From contig NZ_QGNY01000004.1 of the NCBI RefSeq assembly GCF_003173575.1, positions 544,831-608,830 of the forward strand: a stretch of 64,000 bases of DNA, given 5' to 3'. A program made the position numbers and the translations under genes. Origin of the DNA: Pedobacter paludis. Lineage in GTDB: Bacteria; Bacteroidota; Bacteroidia; Sphingobacteriales; Sphingobacteriaceae. Under the pieces are notes generated by a model, which had not been told where the DNA came from, did no database searches, and saw nothing but the letters and a program-made list of their open reading frames with translations. Of this stretch, positions 53,142-62,527 are shown one piece after another; the first letter of the stretch is position 1; every line of letters starts with the position of its first letter.

Positions 53142-55493
53142 AACGAATGTTCTAGAATCTTGTTTGTTTGTCCAGTTTGCATCTGTAGTGGCCAGATTAT
53201 TGATTACGCCAACAAACACCCGATCTCTAAAAATATCACTGGCAGAAAGCTTTAAGGTACTTTTAGTAGATAATTTTTTCTGTATGGCAGCACCAAATTC
53301 GTGTACACTACCTAACAGAAACTGAACATTAGAAAACTTACTCTGATAACGAAAGTTAGCTTCTCCACTCCAAGTAGGGCTAAATTTTAGCTGGATTGTT
53401 GGGTTAAATCTAACATAAGCCCCATTGGTAACCAAAAACCCGGTATAAAAATCTGTTTTAGATTTCATTTGTGCCAGCTCTAGATAACTATGGAGCGTTA
53501 ACCATTTTGTAAAATCTAAATCGGCGTTAATCGATAAATTAAGAATACTCGTTTTACCAATGTTCGCTGGCCTGCTAAAGTATGTTCCGTTTACAATCTC
53601 TATCGTTTCGTTTACATCATCCTTAACCCAACTGTATCCAATTGTAGTGGTTACTTTGTTCTTATATGTGTGGGAAAGTTCTATGCTCTGTGTAAAAGCG
53701 GGGCGCAAGAATGGGTTTCCAACGTAATAGGTAAACTTATCCAAAGGAGAAAAAAACGGATTTAAATCCTGATAGTAAGGCCTGTCGATTCTTCTCCCAT
53801 AGTTTAAGCCAAGTTCGTTATTGCCAGCAGTATCTAATTTATAGGAGAAATAAAGTGTTGGGAATAAACTTGTATAAGTTCGCTTAAAACTCGAATCGGG
53901 TTTTATTAAATTACCCAATTGGTGCCCATTTGATACCGTATTTTCTAAGCGCAAACCAGCTTGCAGCGAAAATCGCTTTCCTTCCCTGCTTATATTTAGA
54001 TAGGTTGCATTAATATTTTCGCGATAAATAAAATGATTGCTTTTTTGATAATCGATACTGCTATTATTATTTACGATATTCAAATAATCGGCCACGTTAT
54101 CGGTTTTTGTGTAAGCTGTTTTTAAACCGGCATCCAATTTCCATCCTTTATTTAAGGGATGGGTATAATCTATCTTTGCGGTATAGATATCGATATTTGA
54201 TGGTAAATTACCTGATAAAATATCCTGAGATTTAAGCGCCATATTGGCGAAATAGCTGTAATTATAATAGGTTTGTTCTGTTTTATTGTTGTAGTTTAAA
54301 TAATCTGCATCAAAGGTTAAATCTCTTCCAGCCTTATTAAACTTATGTCTAAAATTAAGGTTGACACCTACATTTTTATAATGAATCTGATCTATATTTT
54401 CTGCCTTAATTATAGAATCGGGCTGTTTTACCGAATTTAACAAATTGCTCGTATTATTATTTACCTGTGTGGAAATTCTATTCATCCCGGTAAAAACAAG
54501 CCCCCAGGTTGTTTTATCGGTGGCGTAATAATCCAATCCGGTTTTCAGGTTAAGCGTATTTCCGTGTCGCTTAAAGTAAGAGTTTTGATTAAAATAATAT
54601 TTAGGGCTTCCATCATTGTTTTTATACGTTCGGTTCAGATCAAGATCGGTAAAGCTGTTGTTTAAATTGTAACTCAGAATTCCAAAAATGTTAATCTTAT
54701 TTTTCCGGTAATTGAAATTAAAACTATTATTGGATCTTGTTAACTCTCCTTGATTTAAGCTTAAATTTAACCCACCATTAAAGCCTGAAATTTTGGTCTT
54801 TTTTGTTTTGATGTTGATTACGCCAGCATTTCCTGCAGCATCATATTTGGCAGGCGGATTTGTCATTAATTCTATCTGATCTAATGAAGAAGATGGGAGC
54901 GAACGGAGGTAATTTTCCAAATCTGAGCCAGACAAATAAGTTGGCTTATCATCAATAAAAATACTTACGCCACTTTTTCCCTTCAGGCTTATGGCTCCAT
55001 TCTGATCTACATTTACACCTGGCGACTTACTTAAAACATCTAAAGCCGTGCTCCCTGCATTAGAGATTAGGGCATCAACATTTACAACCGTTCTATCAAT
55101 TTTCCGCTCAACAAAGGCTTTCTGACCAGAAATATTAACATCTTTTAAATTATTATCTGTGGTCTTAATTTTTATATCCAGCAAATTTATTTCTAATTGA
55201 TCTGCTTGCAATTTTAATGTATCCGTTTTATAAATGGGAAAGCCGACTGCCGAAATCTTGATCAAATATTTACCATTGGCCAAATTACTGAAATTGAATA
55301 TTCCATCGGTTTCTGTAAACACGGTCTTTACAAGAATTGAATCTTTAAAAAGTGCAACTGTTGCGTATTCCAGATTTTTATTGTCTATATCCTTTACCCG
55401 ACCATAAATCTTTCCGCCAGGTTGTTGCGCATGAACAAAATTTGAGGCAAGAATTATCCATAAGGCTATTAAGGCCAATGTTTTAATCTTCAT
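53046..55493 (-). CDS. TonB-dependent receptor-like outer-membrane protein (OMP_b-brl_3 type)
   Basis: The 815-residue product has a signal peptide (about residues 1-22), then a CarboxypepD_reg-like domain (GKIYGRVKDIDNKNLEYATV, about 28-110). A plug domain has GSTALDVLSKSPGVNVDQNGAISLKG, and a long beta-barrel follows. It lacks an obvious SusC signature. This type is found in M56-peptidase operons of Bacteroidota. It begins 30 bases after the BlaR1-like gene, so it is probably co-regulated. The ligand is unknown. Confidence 0.88.
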   Translation of the reverse strand: MKIKTLALIALWIILASNFVHAQQPGGKIYGRVKDIDNKNLEYATVALFKDSILVKTVFTETDGIFNFSNLANGKYLIKISAVGFPIYKTDTLKLQADQLEINLLDIKIKTTDNNLKDVNISGQKAFVERKIDRTVVNVDALISNAGSTALDVLSKSPGVNVDQNGAISLKGKSGVSIFIDDKPTYLSGSDLENYLRSLPSSSLDQIELMTNPPAKYDAAGNAGVINIKTKKTKISGFNGGLNLSLNQGELTRSNNSFNFNYRKNKINIFGILSYNLNNSFTDLDLNRTYKNNDGSPKYYFNQNSYFKRHGNTLNLKTGLDYYATDKTTWGLVFTGMNRISTQVNNNTSNLLNSVKQPDSIIKAENIDQIHYKNVGVNLNFRHKFNKAGRDLTFDADYLNYNNKTEQTYYNYSYFANMALKSQDILSGNLPSNIDIYTAKIDYTHPLNKGWKLDAGLKTAYTKTDNVADYLNIVNNNSSIDYQKSNHFIYRENINATYLNISREGKRFSLQAGLRLENTVSNGHQLGNLIKPDSSFKRTYTSLFPTLYFSYKLDTAGNNELGLNYGRRIDRPYYQDLNPFFSPLDKFTYYVGNPFLRPAFTQSIELSHTYKNKVTTTIGYSWVKDDVNETIEIVNGTYFSRPANIGKTSILNLSINADLDFTKWLTLHSYLELAQMKSKTDFYTGFLVTNGAYVRFNPTIQLKFSPTWSGEANFRYQSKFSNVQFLLGSVHEFGAAIQKKLSTKSTLKLSASDIFRDRVFVGVINNLATTDANWTNKQDSRTFVLSYSYRFGKTFSTPSKHESSGADSEKNRVKN

Positions 55494-55523
55494 AAGTAGC
55501 GTTAGTGAATTTAAGGCTGGAAA

Positions 55524-57464
55524 TTAGTTTTTGCCATCCACCTCGAAATTGTAGTAAAGAGCATGACTATCCTGTTTTAAATATTTAGACTTGTATTTTT
55601 GATGAAGATTGGTATTTTGTTTAACACCATTAACAATTAAGTCGTTCTTGTTCAATTGATAAGAGAGTTTGTTTGTATTCGTTATTACTCCATCTTTTAA
55701 AAGCTCCTTGTTAATTTCTGCGGTATAATCATGTCCATCGCCATTGGTTTCACTTATTGTAGAAACTACACGCTCTGATCCTGTTTTTGTAACCGTTTTT
55801 GCCCTATTGGCAGGTGGTAAAGGTGGCGTAGAATTATAGGTTGGAGGAGATGGTGGCGTAATTGGACTTACTGGCGTTCTTGGTGTTGGCGGTGTGGCCG
55901 GAGCGGCAGGTGTTGGTGGCACTGGGGGTACACTGCCATTATACAGCTGGCTATTTTTATTATACTGTTCGGCACGTTTTGCATACGCCTCGGCAGATTT
56001 TGCATATCGTTTTGCATCTGCTTCATAACGCTTTTGAGCAATTATATAATCTGCTTCTTCCCTATTTCGCTGTGCACCATTATTATTTTGGTTTTTATTG
56101 TTTTTTCGTTCCTCTTCAGCCCATTTCCTATCCGCCTCTGCCAATTTTTTATCTGCTTCAGCTCGTTTTTCATCAGCAATAACCATTTTGGCATCCTCCT
56201 TAATGAGCTTAGCATCTTCTTGTGCACGTTTTTTATCTTCAACAGAAATTGCCTTGCTTTTTTCGGCAAGAATTTTTTCTGTTTTGATCATTTTTTCTTC
56301 AATCTCCTGCTCCATTTGGTCGGCAGATTTATTTTCAGAAACCTTAGCTTTCTTTTTTGTTGTATCCTGAACAATTTGATGGCTATTTAAATTTTCCGAT
56401 GAAGATTTTGCGTTGCCCACATTTTTAAATGCAGCTGTACATACCACTACAGAAACTAAAGCGATGGTTAATATTGTCTTTTCCATTTTATTTAATGTTG
56501 ATTTAGTGTTGAATAACATTCTGCTTGCCCGGTGCAAGAGATTACTTTTTTTGCCCGTTACTGCCATTGCAAAAGCTGGCGAGTTCGCTTTAAATTCTTG
56601 GCAGGAAATTAATGCCTGAACATAATTTTTTCGATCATTAACGCAGTTTATTGCTAAATCATCACAACAATGCTCCCGCTCCGTTTTTATCAAGTTTGAT
56701 ACCCAAAGCACCGCCGGATTAAAGAAGAATACGATTTCGATGAAGCTTTGTAAAACGTTTACCAAATAATCTCTACGCTTAATGTGTGCCAGTTCGTGAG
56801 CTAAGATGGCTTCTACCTCTTCATTAGATAAACTACTTAATAAGCCCAATGGAACCAAAATCAAGGGTTTAAAGTGGCCGACAACCATTGGTACTTTTGC
56901 TAAGCCCGATTGAACGATTCGGATTTTTTGATCAATCCTCAATCTTTGAGATAAAACCTCAAGCTTTGCTTCCCATCTTGCACCCGCAGGATAAGTTTTG
57001 TTGTTTCTTAAATGATGAATACCATTTAATCCAACCAAAAGCTGGATGCTTTTAATACAGATGATAAAGAACCAGATCAAAACAATTTGGTAAGCATAAG
57101 AATTCCACAAATCGACCAAACTATTTAATCCTGATGACATGTTATATTGAACATCAGTTATTATCGGTTGGGCAATTTTGGTGTTTATGTCCGTATTAGG
57201 AATGGGATTTATTACTGAATGACCCGCACCCTGCAAAGGCTTTTGTACTTCGGAACCGAACACAACGAAAATTGATACCACAAAAAGAGATAAACAAATC
57301 GTGAGCAGATTATAGCGTAATGTCGCTGTTGATTTCCTGGTAGAAAACATAACCAATCCGCTTGCCAATGCCAATAAAATGCCCAGCCAAAGCGAATGAA
57401 ATAATGTTGCGCCTAAAGCATGCAACCAATTTTCTGGTAAGAGATCTATAAACTTAAATTCCAT
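55524..57464 (-). CDS. BlaR1/MecR1-like M56 membrane metallopeptidase
   Basis: The 646-residue protein has four membrane helices around a zinc-peptidase domain with HELAHIKRRD (HExxH) and TEREHCCDDLA (third ligand). After a helix near residue 340 it lacks the penicillin-binding sensor of true BlaR1. Instead it has a Lys/Glu/Ala-rich coiled coil (about 370-510) and a Pro/Thr-rich stretch (about 515-560), then a short beta-like tail. It probably cleaves the partner BlaI-like repressor after an envelope signal. Confidence 0.9.
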   Translation of the reverse strand: MEFKFIDLLPENWLHALGATLFHSLWLGILLALASGLVMFSTRKSTATLRYNLLTICLSLFVVSIFVVFGSEVQKPLQGAGHSVINPIPNTDINTKIAQPIITDVQYNMSSGLNSLVDLWNSYAYQIVLIWFFIICIKSIQLLVGLNGIHHLRNNKTYPAGARWEAKLEVLSQRLRIDQKIRIVQSGLAKVPMVVGHFKPLILVPLGLLSSLSNEEVEAILAHELAHIKRRDYLVNVLQSFIEIVFFFNPAVLWVSNLIKTEREHCCDDLAINCVNDRKNYVQALISCQEFKANSPAFAMAVTGKKSNLLHRASRMLFNTKSTLNKMEKTILTIALVSVVVCTAAFKNVGNAKSSSENLNSHQIVQDTTKKKAKVSENKSADQMEQEIEEKMIKTEKILAEKSKAISVEDKKRAQEDAKLIKEDAKMVIADEKRAEADKKLAEADRKWAEEERKNNKNQNNNGAQRNREEADYIIAQKRYEADAKRYAKSAEAYAKRAEQYNKNSQLYNGSVPPVPPTPAAPATPPTPRTPVSPITPPSPPTYNSTPPLPPANRAKTVTKTGSERVVSTISETNGDGHDYTAEINKELLKDGVITNTNKLSYQLNKNDLIVNGVKQNTNLHQKYKSKYLKQDSHALYYNFEVDGKN

Positions 57465-57495
57465 AACTGTGGTTCTTGAGGGATTTTAATTTCAA

Positions 57496-57885
57496 TTATT
57501 TCATGCTATCCAATAGCTTTTTTATCTCCTCTATCTCTGCCTTCGAGGTTTTTTCGTTTCCTAAAAGCTGCATCATTAATTGAGATGCAGATCCTTTATA
57601 TAGCGTGTTTACAAAGCGATCTAATAATTGAACTTTGGTTTTTTCCTCTGCTTCAACCGGAATGTAAATGTGCTTCATCTGACTTTCATCACGCTTTAAA
57701 ATTCCCTTTTCAGTTAAAATTTGCATTTGCTTTAAGGTAGACGTATAAATAACTTCCTTTTGCTCGTTTAACTTGTCGTTCACAAACCGTACGGTAGATG
57801 GACCAAATTCCCACAAAATCTGAAGAATTTCCAATTCTGCTTTTGTTGGTTCTGGCAAATTATTTTCAGGCTGCGTACTTTTCAT
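57496..57885 (-). CDS. BlaI/MecI-family transcriptional repressor
   Basis: A 129-residue winged-helix protein. It has LPEPTKAELEILQILWEFGP, TVRFVNDKLNEQKEVIYTSTLKQMQILTEKGIL and a C-terminal dimerisation helix set. It should bind an operator near its own start and be inactivated by the M56 peptidase encoded 31 bases downstream. The candidate operator at 57895-57912 overlaps its promoter. Confidence 0.93.
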   Translation of the reverse strand: MKSTQPENNLPEPTKAELEILQILWEFGPSTVRFVNDKLNEQKEVIYTSTLKQMQILTEKGILKRDESQMKHIYIPVEAEEKTKVQLLDRFVNTLYKGSASQLMMQLLGNEKTSKAEIEEIKKLLDSMK

Positions 57886-57889
57886 ATTT

Positions 57890-57919
57890 CAAAGGTACGA
57901 TGTTTTTCGTACGAAACAA
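57890..57919 (-). promoter_or_regulatory. Promoter of the blaI-like operon with a palindromic operator
   Basis: On the minus strand TTG (57919-57917), a 19-nt spacer and TACCTTTG (57897-57890) fit the Bacteroidota consensus. GTACGATGTTTTTCGTAC, a palindrome with 6-bp arms, lies at 57895-57912 in the spacer. The -7 box ends only four bases before the ATG, so the mRNA may be leaderless. Confidence 0.55.
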
Positions 57920-58057
57920 TAGTTAGCTTAATTTTTTATACATTTTTTTCACTTATTTATAAAAAACCTTGTTATTTCTACTGTAGTCGATATTCTAAAT
58001 TAGATAATTATGTAAATATTTTTTAGAATGCTGTAAAGATTAAAGTGTAAAGGCCTC

Positions 58058-58065
58058 TAAATTTG
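58058..58065 (+). promoter_or_regulatory. Candidate -7 box for the gene at 58089
   Basis: TAAATTTG is a full TAnnTTTG match 23 bases before the ATG. The -33 element is not obvious. Confidence 0.45.
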
Positions 58066-58088
58066 CTGCACACAGAATATGGAAACTT

Positions 58089-59462
58089 ATGAAATTGAAA
58101 TGTAAACTGCTCAGCATATTAATATTCGGGCTCGTTTTTTCTGCTAAGGCACAGCATGAAATGCATATGCCTGCCAGGAAAGATACCACTAAAAACAAAA
58201 TTATGGATACCATGGAAATGGATCATAATATGCACAAAGTGGCTGGTGTACAGATGGAATCGCCAATGAGTCATGCCTATTCATTAAATCTACCCATGTC
58301 TAGAAATGGTTCTGGCACAGCCTGGCTTCCAGATGCGGCTCCAATGTTTGGATTAATGTACCATTCTAAAAAATGGATCTATATGCTCCATGGAAATATT
58401 GCTTTACGCTATACCAAACAAGATCTTGCGGATAAAGGAAGTCGAGGAGCAGAAAAATTTGATGCTCCGAATTGGTTTATGTTTATGGGACAGCGCAAGC
58501 TTGGTGAAAAAGGACTTTTCCATTTTAGCTCGATGCTTTCTTTAGATCGACTTACAGAAGGTGGCGCTGGTTATCCGCTTTTGTTTCAAACTGGAGAAAG
58601 CTGGAAAGGTAAACCTCTGGTTGATCGGCAACACCCACACGACTTATTTTCGGAACTATCCGTTGCTTATACTTATGCCTTCTCCAAAAGATCAGATTTT
58701 ACCGTGTACTTTGGTTATCCGGGCGAACCTGCCTTAGGTTCTGTTGCTTTTATGCACCGCCCATCGGCGCTTTCAAATCCCGACGCTCCAATTTCTCATC
58801 ACTGGAATGATGGAACGCACATCACTTTTGGAGTAGCCACATTGGGTTTTAGATACGATAAATTTAAAATCGAAGCTTCCACATTTACGGGCAGAGAACC
58901 CGAGGAAAATCGTTTTGATTTTGATAAAGCCCGTTTCGATTCTTATAGTGCAAGATTGTCCTTCAACCCGAATAAAAACTGGGCCTTGCAGGTTTCTCGC
59001 GGATGGATCAAAAGTCCGGAAAGTTTGCATGGCGATGAAAATGTAAATAGAACCATTGTGTCGGCAATCTATGCATTACCTCTTGGAGAAAATCAAAATC
59101 TAAATGCAACTGCGTTATGGGGAATGAATAAAACTAAAGGACATGACGGCGAAAATGCAGTACTGATTGAAGGTGCCTATCGCTTAAAAAAGTTTTCGTT
59201 ATACAGCCGGTATGAATGGGTTCAAAAATCTGTTGAGGAATTAAACCTAAGTGAAAATATTTATGGGGAGCACTTGTTTGGTGTAAATGCGCTAAGCCTG
59301 GGCTTAAATTATGATGTTTTAGATCTGCGAAAATTTAAAACGGCAATTGGTGGTCAGGTTTCGTTTTACAAGACCAATGCTCTATTGAACAATCTTTATG
59401 GAAGAAACCCAATTGGGGCGCAGGTATTTATTAGAATATACCCATCCTTAATGAAAATGTAA
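58089..59462 (+). CDS. Outer-membrane beta-barrel-like protein with a His/Met-rich N-terminus
   Basis: The 457-residue product has a signal peptide (about residues 1-22). A His- and Met-rich segment (HEMHMP, MEMDHNMHK) follows at about 22-60. The rest is beta-strand-rich with aromatic residues, typical of a porin-like barrel. No family name is certain. The His/Met segment suggests copper or another soft-metal contact, but no metal-resistance gene is adjacent. A bidirectional terminator follows the gene. Confidence 0.65.
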   Translation: MKLKCKLLSILIFGLVFSAKAQHEMHMPARKDTTKNKIMDTMEMDHNMHKVAGVQMESPMSHAYSLNLPMSRNGSGTAWLPDAAPMFGLMYHSKKWIYMLHGNIALRYTKQDLADKGSRGAEKFDAPNWFMFMGQRKLGEKGLFHFSSMLSLDRLTEGGAGYPLLFQTGESWKGKPLVDRQHPHDLFSELSVAYTYAFSKRSDFTVYFGYPGEPALGSVAFMHRPSALSNPDAPISHHWNDGTHITFGVATLGFRYDKFKIEASTFTGREPEENRFDFDKARFDSYSARLSFNPNKNWALQVSRGWIKSPESLHGDENVNRTIVSAIYALPLGENQNLNATALWGMNKTKGHDGENAVLIEGAYRLKKFSLYSRYEWVQKSVEELNLSENIYGEHLFGVNALSLGLNYDVLDLRKFKTAIGGQVSFYKTNALLNNLYGRNPIGAQVFIRIYPSLMKM

Positions 59463-59495
59463 AAGAGCTTGTATCTAAAATGAAACAAGCTCTTT
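59462..59495. terminator. Bidirectional rho-independent terminator
   Basis: AAAGAGCTTG and CAAGCTCTTT form a perfect 10-bp stem with a 14-nt loop, followed by ATTTTAAATT on the plus strand. It lies between convergent genes ending at 59462 and 59514 and can serve both. Confidence 0.8.
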
Positions 59496-59513
59496 ATTTT
59501 AAATTAGTAAGTT

Positions 59514-59912
59514 TTATAAAGATTCTGCTCCGGCAGTTGCAACTGCATGGTCATCATCAACCGTACTTCCAGAAACACCAATTGCTCCAATAATTTCGCC
59601 AGATGAATTTTTTAAAATTACACCGCCTGGAAAAGTAATTAAGCCACCGTTTGAATGTTCGATATTAAATAAAGGCTGACCAGGCTGTACCAAGGGCGTT
59701 AATGCTTTGGTATCCATATTAAACCAATTGGCTGTTTTGGCTTTTTTTTGTGCAATATCTGCAGAGCCTAACCATGCACCATCCATTCTGGCAAAAGCCA
59801 CCAGATTACTGCCAGTATCTACAATTGCAATATTCATTTTGGTGTTAATTTCTATTGCTTTGGCTTGGGCTACCTTGATTATGTTTTGAGCCTGTTCTAA
59901 TGTAACATTCAT
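59514..59912 (-). CDS. GlcG/HbpS-family (DUF336) heme-binding-like protein
   Basis: A 132-residue protein. It has [52 protein letters not shown] and a final [10 protein letters not shown], all hallmarks of the GlcG/HbpS family. Members bind heme or small ligands and are often encoded near redox or stress genes. A 99-base gap separates it from the dehydrogenase gene upstream. Confidence 0.88.
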   Translation of the reverse strand: MNVTLEQAQNIIKVAQAKAIEINTKMNIAIVDTGSNLVAFARMDGAWLGSADIAQKKAKTANWFNMDTKALTPLVQPGQPLFNIEHSNGGLITFPGGVILKNSSGEIIGAIGVSGSTVDDDHAVATAGAESL

Positions 59913-60011
59913 ATTTTATCCTTTTATTCAGTTAGTTATGTTTAATTGAACAAGGATATGGAATAAATGTTTCATTAGGGTTTAAACTTGATGAATTGAG
60001 AAAATATTTTT

Positions 60012-60863
60012 CTATTTAAGCGCTTTAATTATTGCGATGATATCTTCCTCTCCATAACCTGCTTCTGCATTTTTAAATGTCTCATATGCGGTTTTGGCCA
60101 ATGGCGAAGAAATTCCTTCATCTTTTGCCAAACCAAGATCTTTTACAATATGCTTTAGCGCAAACGCAGCTTTGTAGTTATCTCCAATAATCGCATCACC
60201 TTTAATTTTGGTGAAAATATTTCCTATTGCAGCATTGTTAATTAAATTAAGCAAATCTGCCGTTTCAATCCCATTTTGATTTGCGAAAACAACCGTTTCT
60301 GCCAAGCCTTGTGCATACAGCGCAAGCAGTGAATTGATGGCCAGTTTTGCGGTATTACCTGCACCATAAGATCCAACAAGCATGGCGAGTTTACCAAGTT
60401 TTTCTAAAATTGGTTTTACCTTTTCAAAAATCTCCTCTTCACCACCAACCATAATTACAAGCTGTCCGGTTTCTGCCTGTTTAACACTTCCAGATACAGG
60501 CGCATCAAGGTAAAAACTCTCCTTATCTCTACATCTCCCAGCCATTTCTTTTGAAATTTTTGGAGAAACTGTGCTCATATTTATTATAATTTTGTCGGAT
60601 GTTTTGGCTTGAAGCAAACCTTCTTCCCCACCAAAAATTTCACTTATTGCCTGATCATCAGAAACCATAACAAAAACTACATCTGTTTCCTCAAGCAATT
60701 CAGCAGGTGTTAAGGCTATCTCGGCACCCATCTCTTTCAGAGCCGACTCTTTTGCTTTACTTCGGTTATAAGCCGTTACAGAATAACCTGCTGTTATGAG
60801 TTGCCCGGCCATTGGAATGCCCATATTACCAAGACCAATCCAACCTATTTTCGTCGTATTCAT
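60012..60863 (-). CDS. NAD(P)-dependent beta-hydroxyacid dehydrogenase (3-hydroxyisobutyrate dehydrogenase family)
   Basis: A 283-residue enzyme. It has a Rossmann start IGWIGLGNMGIPMAGQLI, the substrate-binding DAPVSGSVKQAETGQLVIMVGG, and the catalytic lysine region GAGNTAKLAINSLL. The family oxidises beta-hydroxyacids or reduces succinic semialdehyde-type substrates. The exact substrate is not clear. It is divergent from the AlkC-like gene with 53 bases between the starts. Confidence 0.9.
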   Translation of the reverse strand: MNTTKIGWIGLGNMGIPMAGQLITAGYSVTAYNRSKAKESALKEMGAEIALTPAELLEETDVVFVMVSDDQAISEIFGGEEGLLQAKTSDKIIINMSTVSPKISKEMAGRCRDKESFYLDAPVSGSVKQAETGQLVIMVGGEEEIFEKVKPILEKLGKLAMLVGSYGAGNTAKLAINSLLALYAQGLAETVVFANQNGIETADLLNLINNAAIGNIFTKIKGDAIIGDNYKAAFALKHIVKDLGLAKDEGISSPLAKTAYETFKNAEAGYGEEDIIAIIKALK

Positions 60864-60916
60864 ATTATTTTGTCAATCTAAATGTTAAATTACATGCATT
60901 CAAACATAACACAAAT

Positions 60917-62020
60917 ATGAGCACCTTACTTAAAGATTTATATTCTAGAACCTTTTATAACAACATTTCTACAGTTTTCGAACAGGTAATTCCAGGCTTT
61001 GATAAAAAGGAATTTAACAAACAGATTTTTACCTCCGATTTTGAAAAGAAAGAATTGAAAGAAAGAATGAGACATACATGTTTAGTTTTAAATAATTTTC
61101 TTCCTTCAGATTATCAAAAGACGATTCAAATTTTAAAAAAATCCATCAATCAGTTTAAAAAATATGGAATTGGTGAAGATGGATTAGCCTTTATGTTTTT
61201 GCCAGATTATATTGAAATTTATGGTTTAAATGATTTGAAAAATTCTGCTGAAGCACTCGAATTTATAACCCAGTTTGTGAGTTGCGAATTTGCTGTCCGC
61301 CCATTTATACTAAAGTACAGTGAAGAGATGCTGGCAATTATGCTAGAATGGTCTAAACATGAAAATTATAAAGTTAGGCGCTTAGCAACCGAAGGTAGCA
61401 GACCTCGCTTGCCATGGGCGATGGGAATTCCATTTTTAAAGAAAGATCCGTCTGCTATTATTCCAATTTTAGAAAATCTGAAGCATGATTCTTCTGAATG
61501 GGTGCGTAAAAGCGTATCGAATAGCCTTAATGATATCGCTAAAGATCATCCGGAAATCGTATTAAATATTGCAAAAAGGTGGTCTGGGATTAGTCCTGAG
61601 ACTGATGCAATAATTAAGCATGGCTGTAGAACATTATTAAAGCAGGGACATGCGGATATTTTGAAACATTATGGCCTTGATGATAAGGGAATTTTGCTCT
61701 CCGATTTTGAGATTCTGACGAAGAAAATTAAAATTGGAGATAGTTTAGCCTTTTCTTTTTCAGTTACCAATACCAACCCAACAGATCAGATAGTGAGGTT
61801 AGAATATTCGGTCTACTACAAAAAGCAAAATGGGCAAAATACCAAGAAAGTATATAAAATCTCGGAACGTATTTATCCGGCTAAGATGACTGTTAAAATT
61901 GAAAGGAAACAGAAATTTTTATTAATTACAACAAGAAAATTTCATTTGGGTAATCATCAACTGGCTATCATTATCAACGGTAAAGAACAAGAAATTAAAA
62001 ATTTTGACTTGATAGATTAA
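60917..62020 (+). CDS. AlkC-like DNA alkylation repair protein
   Basis: The 367-residue protein has HEAT-like helical repeats (about residues 60-270), including the conserved KVRRLATEGSRPRLPWA and SEWVRKSVSNSLNDIAKDHPE found in AlkC/AlkD DNA glycosylases. A C-terminal Ig-like beta domain (about 275-367) is seen in some AlkC proteins. It removes alkylated bases. The ATG at 60917 is chosen over an earlier in-frame codon that would overlap the divergent gene. Its stop overlaps the convergent Nudix stop. Confidence 0.87.
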   Translation: MSTLLKDLYSRTFYNNISTVFEQVIPGFDKKEFNKQIFTSDFEKKELKERMRHTCLVLNNFLPSDYQKTIQILKKSINQFKKYGIGEDGLAFMFLPDYIEIYGLNDLKNSAEALEFITQFVSCEFAVRPFILKYSEEMLAIMLEWSKHENYKVRRLATEGSRPRLPWAMGIPFLKKDPSAIIPILENLKHDSSEWVRKSVSNSLNDIAKDHPEIVLNIAKRWSGISPETDAIIKHGCRTLLKQGHADILKHYGLDDKGILLSDFEILTKKIKIGDSLAFSFSVTNTNPTDQIVRLEYSVYYKKQNGQNTKKVYKISERIYPAKMTVKIERKQKFLLITTRKFHLGNHQLAIIINGKEQEIKNFDLID

Positions 62021-62484
62021 TTTATTTTCGATTTTTTTAAAGTCTTTAGTTCATCAAGTATCGGAATCTGTTTTTCATTAATAAATTTTATGGCATGCTC
62101 ATAAGTAAACCAATCTGCCCGATCTATTTCAGGAAAGCTTTTCAAGGTGCCTGAACGTGGAGGCCACTCAATTTCGAATGTGTTGCTAAAAACTTTAGAT
62201 TGATCGAAGTCCATTTCCAGTGCCCAACATAGAACCTTTTTCCCGCCCTTTTGAACTATAGGGTTTAGCTGGATAAAATCACCCTGAGGTTTTATACCTA
62301 TTTCTTCTTCAAATTCTCTTTGAGCAGCATCAAGAGGATTTTCTCCATCCATAATTTCCCCTTTTGGAATAGTCCAAAAACCTTCATTTTTTCGGGTAAA
62401 AAATGGTCCTCCGGGATGCGCCAAAAAAAATTCGAGATTGTTTTCTGTTTTACGAAATAACAATAATCCAGCACTTTGCTTCAT
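62017..62484 (-). CDS. Nudix hydrolase
   Basis: A 155-residue protein with the Nudix box GEIMDGENPLDAAQREFEEE followed by IGI (G-x5-E-x7-REfEEEIG). It starts QSAGLLLFRKTENNLEFFLAHPGG, a common start in Ap4A-hydrolase-like Nudix proteins. It probably hydrolyses a nucleoside diphosphate derivative. Confidence 0.9.
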   Translation of the reverse strand: MKQSAGLLLFRKTENNLEFFLAHPGGPFFTRKNEGFWTIPKGEIMDGENPLDAAQREFEEEIGIKPQGDFIQLNPIVQKGGKKVLCWALEMDFDQSKVFSNTFEIEWPPRSGTLKSFPEIDRADWFTYEHAIKFINEKQIPILDELKTLKKSKIN

Positions 62485-62527
62485 TTATTATTAACCCTAT
62501 ATCGATAGAACAGTTTTAAAAAATTGA

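Noticed and set aside
55862..56619. Several ORFs opposite the M56 peptidase gene
   Set aside because: Antisense frames of the Lys/Glu/Ala-rich coiled coil and the Pro-rich part. Open only because of low-complexity codons.
60812..60916. Longer start for the AlkC-like protein
   Set aside because: The extra 35 residues overlap the divergent dehydrogenase gene and do not resemble the family. The ATG at 60917 fits better.
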